DNA from: Oscillospiraceae bacterium
GTDB taxonomy: Bacteria > Bacillota > Clostridia > Oscillospirales > Oscillospiraceae
NCBI GenBank assembly: GCA_020025675.1
Contig: JAHHRS010000040.1
Coordinates: 1-19,643 of the forward strand
Reading direction: 5' to 3'
DNA length: 19,643 nucleotides
Part shown: piece by piece, positions 1-7,616 of the stretch
How the letters are laid out: each line of letters begins with the position of its first letter
How positions within the stretch are numbered: position 1 is the stretch's first letter
The notes under the pieces: generated by a model
Told to the model about the DNA's origin: nothing
Databases searched by the model: none
The model's input: the letters and a program-made list of their open reading frames with translations, nothing else
Program-made: the position numbers and the translations under genes

Positions 1-373
1 TTGATTCGGAGGGTTAGGAAGCGTGAACCCTCCGTACACGATTCATCTTCATAAATGACCACCCTTTCTTTCATATATTTAGCAGCATGGGAAAATTCAA
101 CGGCACCATACTACCGACCCCCAATATAGCACTTCTTTGGCTCCGGTTCAATCCCAAATGAATTAAGGTTATTGATACTCTGGGGAAGGCAATAGTAGGG
201 CACTACAATCTTACAAATAGAGAAAGCTGTTTCCTAAAATTTTTCCGACGCGGCTCAGCTTTCAAAGAAAATAATTTTGTGGAGGTTTTAGAAATTAAAT
301 CCCAACGATTTCCCCTTTTAAAGAGCTGCGGCTATCCTAAGGGGATGCTTGCTAAGATGATGTAAAATAAAAA
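1..373. other. Gene-poor left edge: possible structured RNA or degenerate repeat
   Basis: No ORF with a credible start and ribosome site was found. On the plus strand several stems can be drawn: 8-16 with 26-34 (9 bp), 222-229 with 256-263 (GAAAGCTG/CAGCTTTC), 311-317 with 340-346 (TCCCCTT/AAGGGGA), and an extended helix made of 111-114/195-198, 118-121/182-185, 122-126/170-174 and 133-140/154-162. Two terminators follow. Two stretches also read like protein: a minus frame covering 233 to 1, broken by an amber codon at 111-113 and running off the edge, and a plus frame from 162 to the TAA at 363-365 with no ATG until near its end. I cannot assign it to a known RNA family. A structured RNA, a decayed repeat or gene remnants all remain possible. 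Confidence 0.35.
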
Positions 374-408
374 TCCCTGAGGTGAAATTACACCTCAGGG
401 ACATTTTT
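374..408. terminator. Strong bidirectional intrinsic terminator
   Basis: A perfect 11-bp stem (TCCCTGAGGTG at 374-384, CACCTCAGGGA at 391-401) encloses a 6-base loop. On the plus strand it is followed by TTTTT at 404-408. On the minus strand it is followed by a T-rich run (complement of 364-373). It can therefore stop plus-strand transcripts from 1-373 and also the minus-strand dehydrogenase transcript, whose stop codon is at 535-537. Confidence 0.8.
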
Positions 409-410
409 CT

Positions 411-443
411 ACGGTGCGGATTACTATATGCACCGTGTTTTTT
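411..443 (+). terminator. Second plus-strand intrinsic terminator
   Basis: A 7-bp perfect stem (ACGGTGC at 411-417, GCACCGT at 430-436) with a 12-base loop is followed by a T run at 438-443. It sits directly after the 374-408 hairpin, so plus-strand transcription from the left edge meets two terminators in tandem. No T run follows it on the minus strand. Confidence 0.6.
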
Positions 444-534
444 ATTTATTTTTGGACGCTGTTTTCTTATGCTTTTGAATTATGTAAACCAATTTAGCGA
501 TAACTTACAAAAGACTTACCTAAAGAGAAATTTA

Positions 535-1554
535 TTATCCGAAATAAACTTTGCTTTTGTCAATATCCTTGAGAGAAGCTGCACCGCACATGGTCATGGT
601 GGATTTAAGTTCACCTACAATCTTATCCATGTAGACCTTGAAGCCTTCTTCGCCGCCGCCGTATATCATGTTGAGAATAGGACGGCCGATAAGAACAGCG
701 TCAGCGCCGAGAGCGAGAGCTCTGAACACGTCAACACCTGAACGGATACCGCCGTCAACAAATATTTTTACTTTACCCTTAACGGCATCTGCTATTGCAG
801 GGAGAACTTCGGCAGTAGAGGGAACACCGCCCTGAACGCGTCCGCCGTGGTTGGAAACCACAATAGCCTTAGCGCCGGCTTCAACAGCCTTCAGTGCTCC
901 GTTTACAGTCATTATACCTTTTATCATAAAGGGCATTTGGGCGTAAGAAATAATCTCTTTCATTTCGTCAACAGACTTGCTGCCTGCATTGGGGTTCATA
1001 GCTTTAAGGAAGGGGAGACCTGCACCGTCAACATCCATTGCAGCGGCAAAAATCCCGCTTTCGTTGAGAATGTCCAGCTTCTCAAAAACAAATTCCTTGT
1101 TCCAAGGCTTAATTGTGGGTATACCCATACCTTCATATTTCTTCATATCGGAAACGGCAGACTTCATAATTTCAGGGTTAACGCCGTCACCGGTGAGAGC
1201 CAAAACACCGTATTCATATGCTGCTTTTACAAGAATAGAGTTGTACTCCTGATCCTTGTACTTGGGGCCGTAGTGCATATCCACAGCACCAAGGGGAGCG
1301 GCAAATATTGGAGCGGAGAACTTTCTGCCGAAAAGCTCAAAACTCACATCAGGTTCTGCATTAGGGCAGAGGGTATCCATGTTTACACAGATTTCCTGCC
1401 ATTTGGCATAGTTTCTTGCCGCAACATTACCGGGAAACTTGCAGCCGGGACCGGGCATAGAATTACCACAGGCAAGACCGTTGCACACGGGGCAGTTTTT
1501 ACAGAAGGGACCTACCTGAGTTTTGGCAGCATCGTGTATTTCGTTGTAATTCAT
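535..1554 (-). CDS. FMN-dependent alpha-hydroxy-acid oxidizing protein (LldD-like)
   Basis: 339 aa, TIM-barrel flavoenzyme family that oxidises alpha-hydroxy acids such as lactate or glycolate; the exact substrate is not readable. Family motifs present: FAAPLGA (84-90, FMN contact), Lys212 in MIKG, SNHGGR (234-239) with the expected catalytic His236 and Arg239, DGGIRSG (267-273) and GADAVLIGRP (283-292). It lacks the usual flavocytochrome or membrane additions. The N-terminus has five cysteines (C18, C21, C24, C29, C38) not found in classical lactate or glycolate oxidases, which suggests a metal or Fe-S site. The start is supported by AAGGAG about 7 bases upstream. It has its own consensus promoter at 1609-1637 and ends toward the 374-408 terminator. 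Family assignment is firm, substrate unknown. Confidence 0.85.
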   Translation of the reverse strand: MNYNEIHDAAKTQVGPFCKNCPVCNGLACGNSMPGPGCKFPGNVAARNYAKWQEICVNMDTLCPNAEPDVSFELFGRKFSAPIFAAPLGAVDMHYGPKYKDQEYNSILVKAAYEYGVLALTGDGVNPEIMKSAVSDMKKYEGMGIPTIKPWNKEFVFEKLDILNESGIFAAAMDVDGAGLPFLKAMNPNAGSKSVDEMKEIISYAQMPFMIKGIMTVNGALKAVEAGAKAIVVSNHGGRVQGGVPSTAEVLPAIADAVKGKVKIFVDGGIRSGVDVFRALALGADAVLIGRPILNMIYGGGEEGFKVYMDKIVGELKSTMTMCGAASLKDIDKSKVYFG

Positions 1555-1608
1555 ACGTATTTCTCCTTAATTTCTTACTTATGCTTACGAAAAAAGTATA
1601 TAATATTT

Positions 1609-1637
1609 ATTATATTAGCATTTTGTGCGGCTGTCAA
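1609..1637 (-). promoter_or_regulatory. Consensus sigma-A promoter of the LldD-like gene
   Basis: Read on the minus strand, a perfect TTGACA (1632-1637) is separated by exactly 17 bases from a perfect TATAAT (1609-1614). Transcription would begin near 1602, about 48 bases before the ATG at 1552-1554. The promoter starts only a few bases after the stop of the upstream radical SAM gene, so the two minus-strand genes can be expressed separately. Confidence 0.85.
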
Positions 1638-1641
1638 CATA

Positions 1642-2538
1642 TTATAGATTTTCAAGTCCTGTTAAGTCAAAATCCGGTATCATTTCCTCAGTGGCAGAAG
1701 AGCTTTCCTGCCAGTACCCATCCTCAATGCCCATTTTCATCATGTATGATCGGAGATTTCGGCTTGTCTCGTCGTCTATTGTCTTTTGCAATTCCGGAAA
1801 TTGCGTGAGACTCGGCATCGGGGTATATTGACTCATAAGTGAGAATAAAACACTGCCCTTCGGAAATTCTTCAGCCACAAAATCTATAACATCCATTGTG
1901 TTTAATTCCTGCCCGGGAAGAATAAGGTGGCGTATTAAAAGTCCTGATTTTAAAATTCCGCTTTCATCCGTCTTATAAGGACCTACCTGCCTGTACATCT
2001 CTTTTAAAGCGGCAGACGCAACTGCGGGATAGTCAGGGGCCGCAGAATAACGCTTTGCCGTATCGGATTTTAAATATTTCAAATCCGGCATATATATCTG
2101 AACCAAGCCTTCAAGCATTTTAAGGGACTGCGCTTTATCATAACCTGAACTGTTCCAGACTACGGGAATACCAAGATCCAGTCCGTCCAGCGCTTTAGCT
2201 ATTTCTCTTATGTAATGACTTGGAGTAACGAGGTTTATGTTGTGAACTCCCGTGTCTCTGAGCCGAAGAAAAAGCTCTCTTAACTGAGCCGAATTAAGCT
2301 CTTTACCAACGGCGGAACGGCTGATTTCTCTGTTCTGACAGAAAACACAGCGCAAATTACACCCTGAAAAGAAAACCGCCCCTGAACCTTTATCTCCGCT
2401 TATACATGGCTCTTCACCGAAGTGGGGAGCGGCTCTGACAACATGGCTGACGGCAGGACTTGCACATATTCCGTCGGCACTTTTTTCGCTTCTTAACGCT
2501 CCGCAGTTTCTCGGACAATCACTGCATTTGTAAATCAT
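1642..2538 (-). CDS. Radical SAM protein, PflX/PflA-like
   Basis: 298 aa. The radical SAM cluster motif CX3CX2C is visible at C60-C64-C67 (GCNLRCVFC), within a context typical of pyruvate formate-lyase activating-enzyme relatives. The N-terminus has a second cysteine group (C5, C8, C12 in CSDCPRNC, with C25 further on), as in the uncharacterised PflX-type proteins. Length fits that group (about 300 aa). These proteins bind a 4Fe-4S cluster and S-adenosylmethionine and are presumed to make a 5'-deoxyadenosyl radical; the target is unknown. No glycyl-radical enzyme gene is next to it, so a PFL-activating role cannot be claimed. GAGGA lies about 9 bases before the ATG. Confidence 0.82.
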   Translation of the reverse strand: MIYKCSDCPRNCGALRSEKSADGICASPAVSHVVRAAPHFGEEPCISGDKGSGAVFFSGCNLRCVFCQNREISRSAVGKELNSAQLRELFLRLRDTGVHNINLVTPSHYIREIAKALDGLDLGIPVVWNSSGYDKAQSLKMLEGLVQIYMPDLKYLKSDTAKRYSAAPDYPAVASAALKEMYRQVGPYKTDESGILKSGLLIRHLILPGQELNTMDVIDFVAEEFPKGSVLFSLMSQYTPMPSLTQFPELQKTIDDETSRNLRSYMMKMGIEDGYWQESSSATEEMIPDFDLTGLENL

Positions 2539-2567
2539 ATATAAAATCCTCTGAAAAGTATTTTAGA

Positions 2568-2590
2568 CATTTTGCTCAATAGGCAAAATG
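2568..2590. repeat. 8-bp inverted repeat in divergent intergenic region
   Basis: CATTTTGC (2568-2575) and GCAAAATG (2583-2590) form a perfect inverted repeat with a 7-base spacer. It lies about 30 bases upstream of the radical SAM start and within the 238-base gap before trmL. A weaker inverted repeat TAGAC/GTCTA lies at 2622-2638. Either could be an operator, but no convincing promoter was recognised in this gap and no regulator can be named. Confidence 0.4.
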
Positions 2591-2776
2591 CCAATAAATG
2601 CCCATATAATGTGACTGATTATAGACCTCTTTTGTCTAATATGCAAGAACTTGTTAAAAACCTAAAAAAGTGCATGATTTTTCTCATTTTTGTGCTAAAA
2701 TGTAGTCGAACCAAAGAAAGTTATTGCAAAAGTTCTGTCAGTTATAAAAAATACATGAGCAATAGGACGGTACAAA

Positions 2777-3265
2777 ATGTTAAATATAGTTCTGGTTGAA
2801 CCGGAGATACCTTTTAACACCGGAGCCATAGCCCGCACCTGTGCCTGTACGGGTGCTGTGCTGCATCTTATAAAGCCTCTGGGTTTCGACATCTCAGACA
2901 GCAAAGTCAAACGCTGCGGCCTCGATTACTGGTTTTTGGTAGATATAAGAGTCTACGAAAATCTGGATGATTACTTTGAAAAAAACGGCGATGAAAATCT
3001 TTTCCTCGCCACTACAAAAGCGCCCAAAGCCTATTCCGATGTGGACATGAGCGGAGAAAATGTGACGCTGATGTTCGGCAAGGAAACGGCGGGACTTCCC
3101 CAATGGCTTAGGGAAAAATACAGAGACAGATGTATAAGAATTCCTATGATAAGTGATGCCCGGAGCTTGAATTTGTCAAACTCCGTTGCTATATTGGCAT
3201 ATGACGCCCTTCGCCAGCAAAATTTTCCCGGACTTCTGGATGAAGGTTCTATGTCAGAAAACTGA
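2777..3265 (+). CDS. trmL: tRNA (cytidine(34)-2'-O)-methyltransferase TrmL
   Basis: 162 aa, the usual size for TrmL, a SPOUT-fold enzyme that 2'-O-methylates the wobble base of tRNA-Leu using S-adenosylmethionine. Visible family motifs are PEIPFNTGAIARTC (9-22), LMFGKETAGLP (around 98-108) and RIPM...ARSLNLSNSVAI (around 122-140), the last two forming the knotted cofactor site. The ribosome site is modest (GGACGG before the ATG). It stops 24 bases upstream of pgk and may be co-transcribed with the glycolytic genes, although the functions are unrelated. Confidence 0.9.
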   Translation: MLNIVLVEPEIPFNTGAIARTCACTGAVLHLIKPLGFDISDSKVKRCGLDYWFLVDIRVYENLDDYFEKNGDENLFLATTKAPKAYSDVDMSGENVTLMFGKETAGLPQWLREKYRDRCIRIPMISDARSLNLSNSVAILAYDALRQQNFPGLLDEGSMSEN

Positions 3266-3289
3266 AAAATATTTTTAGGAGGATAAACC

Positions 3290-4480
3290 ATGAATTACAA
3301 CAAAAAAACTGTTTACGACGTTGACGTAAAGGGTAAAAAGGTTCTGCTCCGTTGCGATTTCAACGTTCCTCAGAATAAGGAAACCGGTGAAATCACCAGC
3401 AACAAGCGTATTGTTGCCGCTCTCCCCACAATTAAGTATCTCCTTGAAAACGGTGCCGCCGTTATCGCCTGCTCTCACCTTGGCAAGCCCAAAGGCGAGT
3501 GGAAGGAAAAGCTGACACTTGCTCCCGTAGCAAAGAGACTTTCCGAGCTGCTTGGGCAAGAGGTTATATTTGCAAAAGACATTATCGGTGAAGATGCCAA
3601 GGCTAAAGCTGCTGCATTAAAGCCCGGCGAGATTATGCTTCTTGAAAACCTGCGCTTTGATATTCGCGAGGAGAAAAACGGCGCTGATTTTGCAAAGGAG
3701 CTTGCTTCCATGGCTGAGATTTTTGTATCCGATGCTTTCGGCACCGTACACAGAGCTCATGCCTCTACTGCCGGCGTTGCCGCATATCTTCCCGCATACT
3801 CTGGACTCCTTGTTGCAAAGGAGCTGTCCGTTATGGGCAAGGCTCTGGACGATCCCAAGCGCCCCTTTGTGGCTGTTTTGGGCGGCGCAAAGGTTTCCGA
3901 CAAAATAAATGTTATAAATAACCTTCTTGAAAAGGCAGATACCATTATTATCGGCGGCGGTATGGCATACACCTTTAAGAAGGCTCAGGGCTGCGAAATA
4001 GGCACCTCTCTCCTTGAAGCTGACCGCATAGACTACGCTAAAGACATGATAAAGAAGGCAGATGAGAAGGGCGTTAAGTTCCTGCTTCCTGTTGATAACT
4101 GCTGTGCTAAGGAGTTTTCCGCAGATGCAGAGCCTGTTGAAGTAGGGGAAAACATTCCCTCTGACCTTATGGGTATGGATATAGGACCCAAGACCGCAGA
4201 AATATTTGCAGATGCCGTTAAGGGTGCAGGTACCATCGTTTGGAACGGACCTATGGGCGTATTTGAATTTGATAAGTTTGCAGAGGGCACCAAGGCTATG
4301 GCTAAGGCTCTTGCGGAGTCCGGCGCTGTTACCATTGTGGGCGGCGGTGACTCTGCCTCCGCTGTTGAGAAGCTTGGCTTTGCCGATAAGATTACCCATA
4401 TCTCCACCGGCGGCGGCGCTTCTCTGGAGTTCCTCGAAGGCAGGGAGCTGCCCGGAGTAGCATGCCTTTTAGATAAATAA
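3290..4480 (+). CDS. pgk: Phosphoglycerate kinase
   Basis: 396 aa, full length. It transfers phosphate between 1,3-bisphosphoglycerate and ADP in cytosolic glycolysis. N-domain signatures include RCDFNVP (21-27), SHLGKP (62-67), LLENLRF and DAFGTVHRAHAS. The C-domain nucleotide site shows GGAKVSDKI, GGGMAYTF, WNGPMGVFE, GGGDSASA and STGGGASLEFLEG. AGGAGG lies 8 bases before the ATG. It is followed by tpiA and gpmI, forming a lower-glycolysis cluster; gapA and eno are not in the window. Codon choice (many CGT/CGC and C-ending codons) looks like that of a highly expressed gene. Confidence 0.98.
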   Translation: MNYNKKTVYDVDVKGKKVLLRCDFNVPQNKETGEITSNKRIVAALPTIKYLLENGAAVIACSHLGKPKGEWKEKLTLAPVAKRLSELLGQEVIFAKDIIGEDAKAKAAALKPGEIMLLENLRFDIREEKNGADFAKELASMAEIFVSDAFGTVHRAHASTAGVAAYLPAYSGLLVAKELSVMGKALDDPKRPFVAVLGGAKVSDKINVINNLLEKADTIIIGGGMAYTFKKAQGCEIGTSLLEADRIDYAKDMIKKADEKGVKFLLPVDNCCAKEFSADAEPVEVGENIPSDLMGMDIGPKTAEIFADAVKGAGTIVWNGPMGVFEFDKFAEGTKAMAKALAESGAVTIVGGGDSASAVEKLGFADKITHISTGGGASLEFLEGRELPGVACLLDK

Positions 4481-4498
4481 GTTATATAAATATAAATG

Positions 4499-4522
4499 GG
4501 GGAGTGGATTTAACCGCTCCCC
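4499..4522 (+). repeat. Intercistronic hairpin between pgk and tpiA
   Basis: GGGGAGTGG (4499-4507) pairs with CCGCTCCCC (4514-4522), with one G-T wobble, around a 6-base loop. No T run follows, so it is unlikely to be a full terminator. It is better read as an mRNA processing or stability element that could set the relative dose of pgk and tpiA. Confidence 0.55.
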
Positions 4523-4546
4523 GGAATCAAGAAACGGAGTATATAA

Positions 4547-5323
4547 ATGAACAGAAAATATCGTAAAACCGTTATTGCCGGTAACTGGAAAATGAATATG
4601 CTGAATTCCGGCATCAAACCCTTTATGGAGGAGTTAAAGGCTAACATGCCTAAGAACAGAAACTGCGATGTAGTTCTCTGCGCTCCTGCAATAATGGTTC
4701 CCGCTATGATAAAGGCCGGAAAGGACTGCAAGGTTGCAGCAGGTGCTCAGGACGTTTCCATGTACGAAAAGGGTGCATACACCGGCGAAATTTCCGCCGA
4801 TCAGCTCTCTGATGTGGGCGCAAAGTACTGCATTGTAGGCCACTCTGAGCGCCGCCAGTATCACGGTGAAACTGATATTCAGGTAAACATCAAGGCAAAG
4901 GCACTGCTTGACAAGGGCATTGTTCCCATCATCTGCGTGGGTGAGAGCCTCGAGCAGCGTGAGATGGACCTTACCATGGAATATGTTGCATATCAGGTAA
5001 AGACCGCTCTTTCCGGAATTGATGCTGCCAAGCTTCGCCGCTGCATCATCGCATACGAACCTATTTGGGCTATCGGTACAGGCAAGACCGCTACCTCAGA
5101 GCAGGCTCAGGAAGTCTGCGAAGGTATCCGTGCAGTTATCCGCAAGATCTACGGCGCACGTCCTGCAAGAGCTATCAGTATTCTTTACGGCGGCAGCATG
5201 AACGCTAAGAATGCGGAAGAGCTTCTGGCTCAGCCCGACATTGACGGCGGACTTATAGGCGGTGCTTCTCTCAAGCCTGCTGACTTTGCTAAAATTATTG
5301 AAGCAAGCAACCAGGAGTGCTGA
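4547..5323 (+). CDS. tpiA: Triosephosphate isomerase
   Basis: 258 aa, interconverts dihydroxyacetone phosphate and glyceraldehyde 3-phosphate. Active-site residues are all in place: Asn13 and Lys15 in AGNWKMN, His99 in VGHSERR, Glu171 in AYEPIWAIGTGKTA (followed by the mobile loop 6), and the phosphate-binding LYGGS and GLIGGASL segments. CGGAG precedes the ATG by about 9 bases. The stop codon lies only 2 bases before the gpmI ATG, so translation of the two is probably coupled. Confidence 0.98.
   Translation: MNRKYRKTVIAGNWKMNMLNSGIKPFMEELKANMPKNRNCDVVLCAPAIMVPAMIKAGKDCKVAAGAQDVSMYEKGAYTGEISADQLSDVGAKYCIVGHSERRQYHGETDIQVNIKAKALLDKGIVPIICVGESLEQREMDLTMEYVAYQVKTALSGIDAAKLRRCIIAYEPIWAIGTGKTATSEQAQEVCEGIRAVIRKIYGARPARAISILYGGSMNAKNAEELLAQPDIDGGLIGGASLKPADFAKIIEASNQEC
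5313..5317 (+). promoter_or_regulatory. Ribosome-binding site that fixes the gpmI start
   Basis: AGGAG at 5313-5317, inside the last codons of tpiA, lies 8 bases before the ATG at 5326. An in-frame GTG at 5317 would use part of this same sequence and has no site of its own, so 5326 is preferred. Confidence 0.75.
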
Positions 5324-5325
5324 AA

Positions 5326-6840
5326 ATGACTAAAAAAGCAGTTCTTATTATTATGGACGGCTACGGTCTGGCGGCTCCCACTGCTGGTAATGCCATTGCA
5401 CAGGCCAAAAAGCCTAACCTTGATAAGTTCTTCTCCGAATATCCATGCTCAAAGCTGTCTGCATCAGGTATGGACGTAGGTCTGCCTGAGGGCCAGATGG
5501 GTAACTCAGAGGTGGGCCACACCAATATAGGTGCAGGTAGGGTCGTTTTTCAGATACTTCCTAAAATAAGCAGAGATATTGAAAACGGAGATTTCTTTAA
5601 AAACGAAGTTTATATAAAGGCTATGGAGGATGCCAAGAATAATCATAAGGCTCTCCATATCATGGGACTTCTCTCTACCGGCGGCGTTCACAGTCACCTG
5701 AACCATATCTTCGGTATTCTGGATATGGCAAAGCAGAGGGGCGTAGAAAAAGTATTTGTTCACTGCTTCCTTGACGGGCGAGACGTTGCTCCGAAGAGCG
5801 GCGCAGGCTTTGTAAAGCAGCTTCAGGATAAGTGCGATGAACTTGGAAACGCAAGAATTGCAACTGTTCAGGGTCGTTTCTACGGCATGGACAGAGACAA
5901 GCGCTGGGACCGTGTGGAGGAAGGCTATAATGCAATCGTGTGCGGCAAAGGTATTATGGACTCTGATGCTGTTCACGCTGTTGAAGAAAGCTACGTCCGG
6001 AACGTTACCGATGAATTTGTAAAGCCGGTTGTGGTATGCCCGGAGGGGGTTATCAATGAAGGTGACAGCGTTATCTTCATGAACTTCCGTCCCGACAGAG
6101 CAAGAGAAATGACATGGGCTTTAAATCTGCCTGACTTTGACGGATTTGAGCGTGAAAAGACTGTCTATCCTCTCTCTTATGTATGCACTGCTCAGTACGA
6201 TGAAACTCTGCCTCTCCCCATTGCATATCCTCCCGAAGAAATACAGAATACTCTAGGGGATTTTGTAAGCGCCAAGGGCTTAAAGCAGTTCAGAGTTGCT
6301 GAGACTGAAAAGTATGCCCACGTTACCTTCTTCTTTAACGGTGGGGTTGAGAAGCAGACCGAGGGTGAAGAACGGTGCCTTGTGCCTTCTCCAAAAGAGT
6401 ACGCCACCTATGATCTTATCCCCCAGATGAGCGCAGAAACGGTGTGCGACAAGGTGGTTGAGGCTATTGCATCGGAAAAGTATGAACTTATTGTATGCAA
6501 CTTTGCAAACTGCGATATGGTTGGCCACACCGGCGTTATGGATGCCGCAGTCACCGCTGTTGAGACTGTTGACAAGTGCATGGGCAGAATCATAGATGAA
6601 GTTGAGAAACACCCTGATACAGTTCTGCTTGTCACTGCCGACCATGGTAATGCGGACTGTATGTTTGATGACAGCGGCAAGGTAAATACCGCCCATACCA
6701 CAAATCTTGTTCCTTTCTGCGTAAGCATAAAGAATGCAAAACTATCCGACGGCAGACTTGCTGATATTGCTCCTACAATACTTCATGTTATGGGGCTTTC
6801 AAAGCCTGAGGAAATGACAGGAGAAAATCTGCTGCACTGA
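5326..6840 (+). CDS. gpmI: 2,3-bisphosphoglycerate-independent phosphoglycerate mutase
   Basis: 504 aa from the ATG at 5326, the usual size for the Mn-dependent iPGM. It converts 3-phosphoglycerate to 2-phosphoglycerate through a phosphoserine intermediate. Phosphatase-domain residues include Asp11 in MDGYGL and the nucleophile Ser61 in GNSEVGH. The transferase-domain motifs HCFLDGRDVAP, GRFYGMDRDKRWDR and FMNFRPDRARE follow, then the C-terminal metal ligands in ADHGNAD and the HTTNLVPF segment. It is the third gene of the glycolysis cluster. Confidence 0.98.
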   Translation: MTKKAVLIIMDGYGLAAPTAGNAIAQAKKPNLDKFFSEYPCSKLSASGMDVGLPEGQMGNSEVGHTNIGAGRVVFQILPKISRDIENGDFFKNEVYIKAMEDAKNNHKALHIMGLLSTGGVHSHLNHIFGILDMAKQRGVEKVFVHCFLDGRDVAPKSGAGFVKQLQDKCDELGNARIATVQGRFYGMDRDKRWDRVEEGYNAIVCGKGIMDSDAVHAVEESYVRNVTDEFVKPVVVCPEGVINEGDSVIFMNFRPDRAREMTWALNLPDFDGFEREKTVYPLSYVCTAQYDETLPLPIAYPPEEIQNTLGDFVSAKGLKQFRVAETEKYAHVTFFFNGGVEKQTEGEERCLVPSPKEYATYDLIPQMSAETVCDKVVEAIASEKYELIVCNFANCDMVGHTGVMDAAVTAVETVDKCMGRIIDEVEKHPDTVLLVTADHGNADCMFDDSGKVNTAHTTNLVPFCVSIKNAKLSDGRLADIAPTILHVMGLSKPEEMTGENLLH

Positions 6841-6849
6841 GTATATAGG

Positions 6850-6864
6850 GGGGAAGCTTTCCCC
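6850..6864 (+). repeat. Short hairpin between gpmI and the scaffold gene
   Basis: GGGGAA (6850-6855) and TTCCCC (6859-6864) flank a 3-base loop just after the gpmI stop. It has no T run and a tight loop, so termination is doubtful. Like the hairpin at 4499-4522 it is G/C-rich and intercistronic. The following 40 bases are AT-rich and lead into AAGGGAG before the next ATG. Confidence 0.35.
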
Positions 6865-6905
6865 TTACATAAATAGTATATCTAATATATAGAAGGGAGA
6901 TCGCT

Positions 6906-7598
6906 ATGATCTACACCACAGAAGTACAGAATATGTGCCCTATAGCCAAAGGCGCATATCATGGCCCCGCACCTATTCCCGAAGAGGGCAAATGGGTTAA
7001 GGTTAAGGAACTGAAGGATATTTCCGGCTTCACCCATGGTATTGGTTGGTGCGCTCCTCAGCAGGGCGCCTGCAAGCTGACCCTGAATGTTAAAGACGGT
7101 ATTATTGAGGAAGCTCTTGTTGAGACTTTGGGCTGCTCCGGAATGACACACTCCGCCGCTATGGCTTCCGAAATCCTTATCGGTAAGACTCTCCTTGAGG
7201 CTCTCAATACCGACCTTGTCTGCGATGCAATAAATACTGCTATGCGTGAACTCTTCCTCCAGATAGTTTACGGTCGCTCTCAGTCTGCTTTCTCCGAAGG
7301 CGGTCTTGCTGTGGGCGCATCCCTTGAAGATCTCGGTAAGGGTCTCCGCTCCCAGATCGGTACCACCTTTGCAACAAAAGAGAAGGGACCCAGATACTTG
7401 GAGCTCACCGAAGGCTACATCACCAAGCTTGCTCTTAATGCTCAGAGCGAAATTATCGGATATGAGTTTGTAAGCATCGGCAAGATGATGGACTTCATCA
7501 AGAAGGGCATGGATGCAAACGAGGCTGTCACTAAGGCAACCGGTCACTACGGACAGTTTGAAAATGCGGTCAAGTATGTTGACCCCCGTCAGGAATAA
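6906..7598 (+). CDS. IscU/NifU-N-like iron-sulfur scaffold protein, partner of GGGtGRT protein
   Basis: 230 aa. Residues 50-101 align by eye with IscU: ACKLTLNVKDGIIEEA matches the IscU strand after its first cysteine, and LGCSGMTHSAAMASEILIGKTLLEA matches the second-cysteine region. C56 and C77 thus correspond to IscU C37 and C63. The aspartate after the first cysteine and the third ligand (HC in IscU) are not evident; the matching stretch reads IVYGRSQ. Other cysteines are C11, C49 and C106. The C-terminal half (about 130-230) has no counterpart in IscU and I do not recognise it. AAGGGAG precedes the ATG. The next gene starts 18 bases after the stop, so they are a two-gene unit. A role in Fe-S or other metal handling is inferred only. 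Confidence 0.7.
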   Translation: MIYTTEVQNMCPIAKGAYHGPAPIPEEGKWVKVKELKDISGFTHGIGWCAPQQGACKLTLNVKDGIIEEALVETLGCSGMTHSAAMASEILIGKTLLEALNTDLVCDAINTAMRELFLQIVYGRSQSAFSEGGLAVGASLEDLGKGLRSQIGTTFATKEKGPRYLELTEGYITKLALNAQSEIIGYEFVSIGKMMDFIKKGMDANEAVTKATGHYGQFENAVKYVDPRQE

Positions 7599-7616
7599 TA
7601 GAAGGAGGATCATACA

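Noticed and set aside
141..158. tRNA T-arm-like GGTTCAATCC, suggesting a tRNA or tmRNA
   Set aside because: No acceptor stem, D-arm or anticodon arm can be formed around it and there is no CCA end; tmRNA landmarks are also absent.
847..1647. 266-codon plus-strand open frame opposite the LldD-like gene
   Set aside because: It is antisense to a gene with clear FMN-enzyme motifs and a consensus promoter, and has no recognisable domain.
3617..4399. 260-codon minus-strand open frame opposite pgk
   Set aside because: pgk is certain on the plus strand; the antisense frame has no family features and is a shadow of pgk codon usage.
5317..5325. Upstream GTG start for gpmI adding three residues
   Set aside because: The GTG overlaps the ribosome site that is correctly spaced for the ATG at 5326, and the family starts at the MTKKAVLIIMDG segment.
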